Shown here: piece after piece, positions 43,784-44,831 of the stretch
Layout of the letters: every line of letters begins with the position of its first letter
Numbering within the stretch: position 1 is the stretch's first letter
Assembly: GCA_947165105.1 (NCBI GenBank)
Contig: CAMUZC010000005.1
Coordinates: 1-44,831 of the forward strand
DNA from: an uncultured Lachnospiraceae bacterium
GTDB lineage: Bacteria > Bacillota_A > Clostridia > TANB77 > CAG-508
Direction: 5' to 3'
Length of the DNA: 44,831 nucleotides
The notes under the pieces: model-generated
What the model was told of the DNA's origin: nothing
The model's input: only the letters and a program-made list of their open reading frames with translations
Databases searched by the model: none
Position numbers and translations under genes: made by a program

Positions 43784-43939
43784 AAATATACTACATCTTA
43801 AAGTTACCCCATAAAAGAAAAAAATTAAATAAAGAAAAGTGGTTTTAAAATAGGATTTTTTATTTTTATGAAAAAATTAGATAATAGACTTAATTATACT
43901 ATGTAATTTTATGGAGTAACTTTAAGATGTAGTATATTT
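43784..43939. mobile_element. MITE-like element with 33-bp terminal inverted repeats
   Basis: Positions 43784-43816 and 43907-43939 are inverted copies of each other over 33 bases with a single mismatch (ACCCC against GGAGT). They enclose 90 bases of AT-rich DNA with no ORF. The outer ends read AAATATACTACATCTTAAAG. The size (156 bp), perfect ends and lack of coding capacity fit a miniature inverted-repeat element mobilised in trans; a TA dinucleotide flanks the plausible borders. It fills most of the 303-base gap between gyrA and the unknown gene. A very long hairpin RNA could also form here. Confidence 0.6.
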
Positions 43940-43946
43940 TATTGAT

Positions 43947-44660
43947 TTAAATTTGATTTGCCAATTCTAAATAAACATTATTGAAATCAAAGTTTTCTGA
44001 ATTATTAATTAAATTATTTATATTTTCAATTTTATTAACATTTTTTATTATATTTTCTATAGGTAATATTTTTTTCATTTGTTTTTCTATTTTATTTAAT
44101 TCATTATTCATACCATCAATATTTTTATTTGAATAAAATTTTTCCCAATTTGCAATATATTTTTCTATTTTTCCTAACGCTTTTATTTCTTGCTCAAATT
44201 CGTTTTCTACATTTGAATCAATATTATTTAAAATAATATCCTTACCATTTTTTATCAAACTTGAAACATTACTAGAAATTAAATTTGATTTTTCTAATTT
44301 TTCTATTACAAAATTTAAAGTATTGGAAATACCTTCAAGATAATTTCCCTCTTTTAATGCATCCTTTGCTTGTACAATACTTTTAAAATCTGAATTATTT
44401 ATTCCTAAAACTTTTTTTCCAAGTTCTATTGCGTTTTCAAGTGTTTTATTTAAAGCATCTTCTATACCACCTGTTATAAATGCATCTTTTACTTCAATAA
44501 CCTCATTTTCAACAAAATCTGGTAATAAAACTTTTAGTCCAAAATCTACAGCTGTATTAGCTAGTTGTCCTATATTGGTTTTTAAAAAATTATTTTGTAA
44601 ATATTCTAAATTATTATTTAATTTATTTCCAAGCTCATTTATGTTTTCTAGAATTTCCAT
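43947..44660 (-). CDS. Unknown helical protein with an internal duplication
   Basis: 237 residues, no signal peptide; almost entirely amphipathic helix, very rich in Asn, Lys, Glu and Ile. Residues 55-84 and about 96-125 form two related repeats with a 41-residue period (KDA at 58 and 99, then TLENAIELGKK and TLNFVIEKLEK). A C-terminal coiled-coil-like part (about 150-230) follows. I do not recognise the family. AGGAGG lies 5 bases before the ATG. It ends 7 bases from the MITE-like element, and an almost pure A/T leader of about 110 bp precedes it. Confidence 0.7.
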   Translation of the reverse strand: MEILENINELGNKLNNNLEYLQNNFLKTNIGQLANTAVDFGLKVLLPDFVENEVIEVKDAFITGGIEDALNKTLENAIELGKKVLGINNSDFKSIVQAKDALKEGNYLEGISNTLNFVIEKLEKSNLISSNVSSLIKNGKDIILNNIDSNVENEFEQEIKALGKIEKYIANWEKFYSNKNIDGMNNELNKIEKQMKKILPIENIIKNVNKIENINNLINNSENFDFNNVYLELANQI

Positions 44661-44670
44661 ATAACCTCCT

Positions 44671-44784
44671 TATTTATTATTAATTTAATTATTTTATATA
44701 AATAATATTTAATTATTGTTTTATTATTTAATTAATTATTTTTTATTATTTTTATTTTTTTAATAATTTTAATTTTTATTATAC
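44671..44784. other. Nearly pure A/T tract upstream of the last gene
   Basis: Only one G or C (near 44718) occurs in about 114 bases. A TATAAT on the minus strand (44778-44783) without a good -35 could start the transcript, making this tract the 5' leader. The remaining 44785-44831 holds nothing I can name. Confidence 0.5.
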
Positions 44785-44831
44785 TTTACTCAAATTACTG
44801 TACTATAATCACCACAGCATATTCGAACAAA

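Overview
The window is very AT-rich DNA with uniformly TTA/AAA/ATT-biased codons. Firmicute-type genes are packed on both strands behind AGGAGG-like ribosome binding sites and TTGnnn-17-TATAAT promoters. An alpha/beta-type small acid-soluble spore protein, YpeB, a recR/ybaB/dnaX/SRP-RNA cluster and DnaD plus a DnaC/DnaI-type helicase loader point to an endospore-forming member of the Clostridia. It is probably an uncultured gut-type lineage; I cannot name the species.

Layout. 1-1353 (-): a response regulator with an HD-GYP output domain (runs off the left edge) and ComEA. 1445-2500 (+): a DD-carboxypeptidase. 2601-5883 (-): an envelope operon (DUF5711-like, CvpA, LytR-CpsA-Psr). 6036-10337 (-): a frameshifted YkvI-like transporter and the YhaO/YhaN nuclease-ATPase pair. 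10453-13301 (-): an operon of two unknown proteins and a VirD4/TraG coupling ATPase broken by one base in its Walker A motif, driven by a perfect consensus promoter. 13457-16916 (-): DnaJ-like chaperone, Ddl, MurF. 17066-19546 (-): a sortase substrate, the SASP and YpeB. 19672-20808 (+): a lipid glycosyltransferase. 20919-25191 (-): RecR, YbaB, DnaX, SRP RNA, an unknown membrane-anchored protein, TadA, tRNA-Arg(CCT). 25353-27396 (+): a TtcA-like PP-loop enzyme and a CapA-like phosphatase. 27466-31746 (mixed): CorA, an HPr of foreign composition, a stand-alone CBM25-like protein, an SDR and four tRNAs. 31848-35414 (+): a compact type IV secretion-like cassette. 35447-36159: two divergent tRNA genes and a small membrane protein. 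36222-38937 (-): HtrA and an FAD/Rieske oxidoreductase. 39095-41134 (+): DnaD and helicase loader. 41199-44660 (-): GyrA, a MITE-like inverted-repeat element and an unknown repeat-containing protein.

How the genes work together. Several sets form recognisable modules: peptidoglycan precursor synthesis (Ddl, MurF) with wall maturation (DD-carboxypeptidase, LCP); DNA repair and replication (YhaO/YhaN, RecR, DnaX, DnaD, helicase loader, GyrA); tRNA supply and modification (TadA, a PP-loop thiolase, seven tRNAs including the TadA substrate tRNA-Arg(ACG)); and spore biology.

The part that ordinary housekeeping does not explain is the pair of separate T4SS-related loci (10453-13301 and 31848-35414). 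Together they carry two different VirD4-type ATPases, a VirB2-like pilin, a VirB6-like channel protein and a two-helix PrgI/VirB3-like protein. No relaxase, integrase or VirB4 is visible. The second cassette is the best candidate here for an undescribed system.
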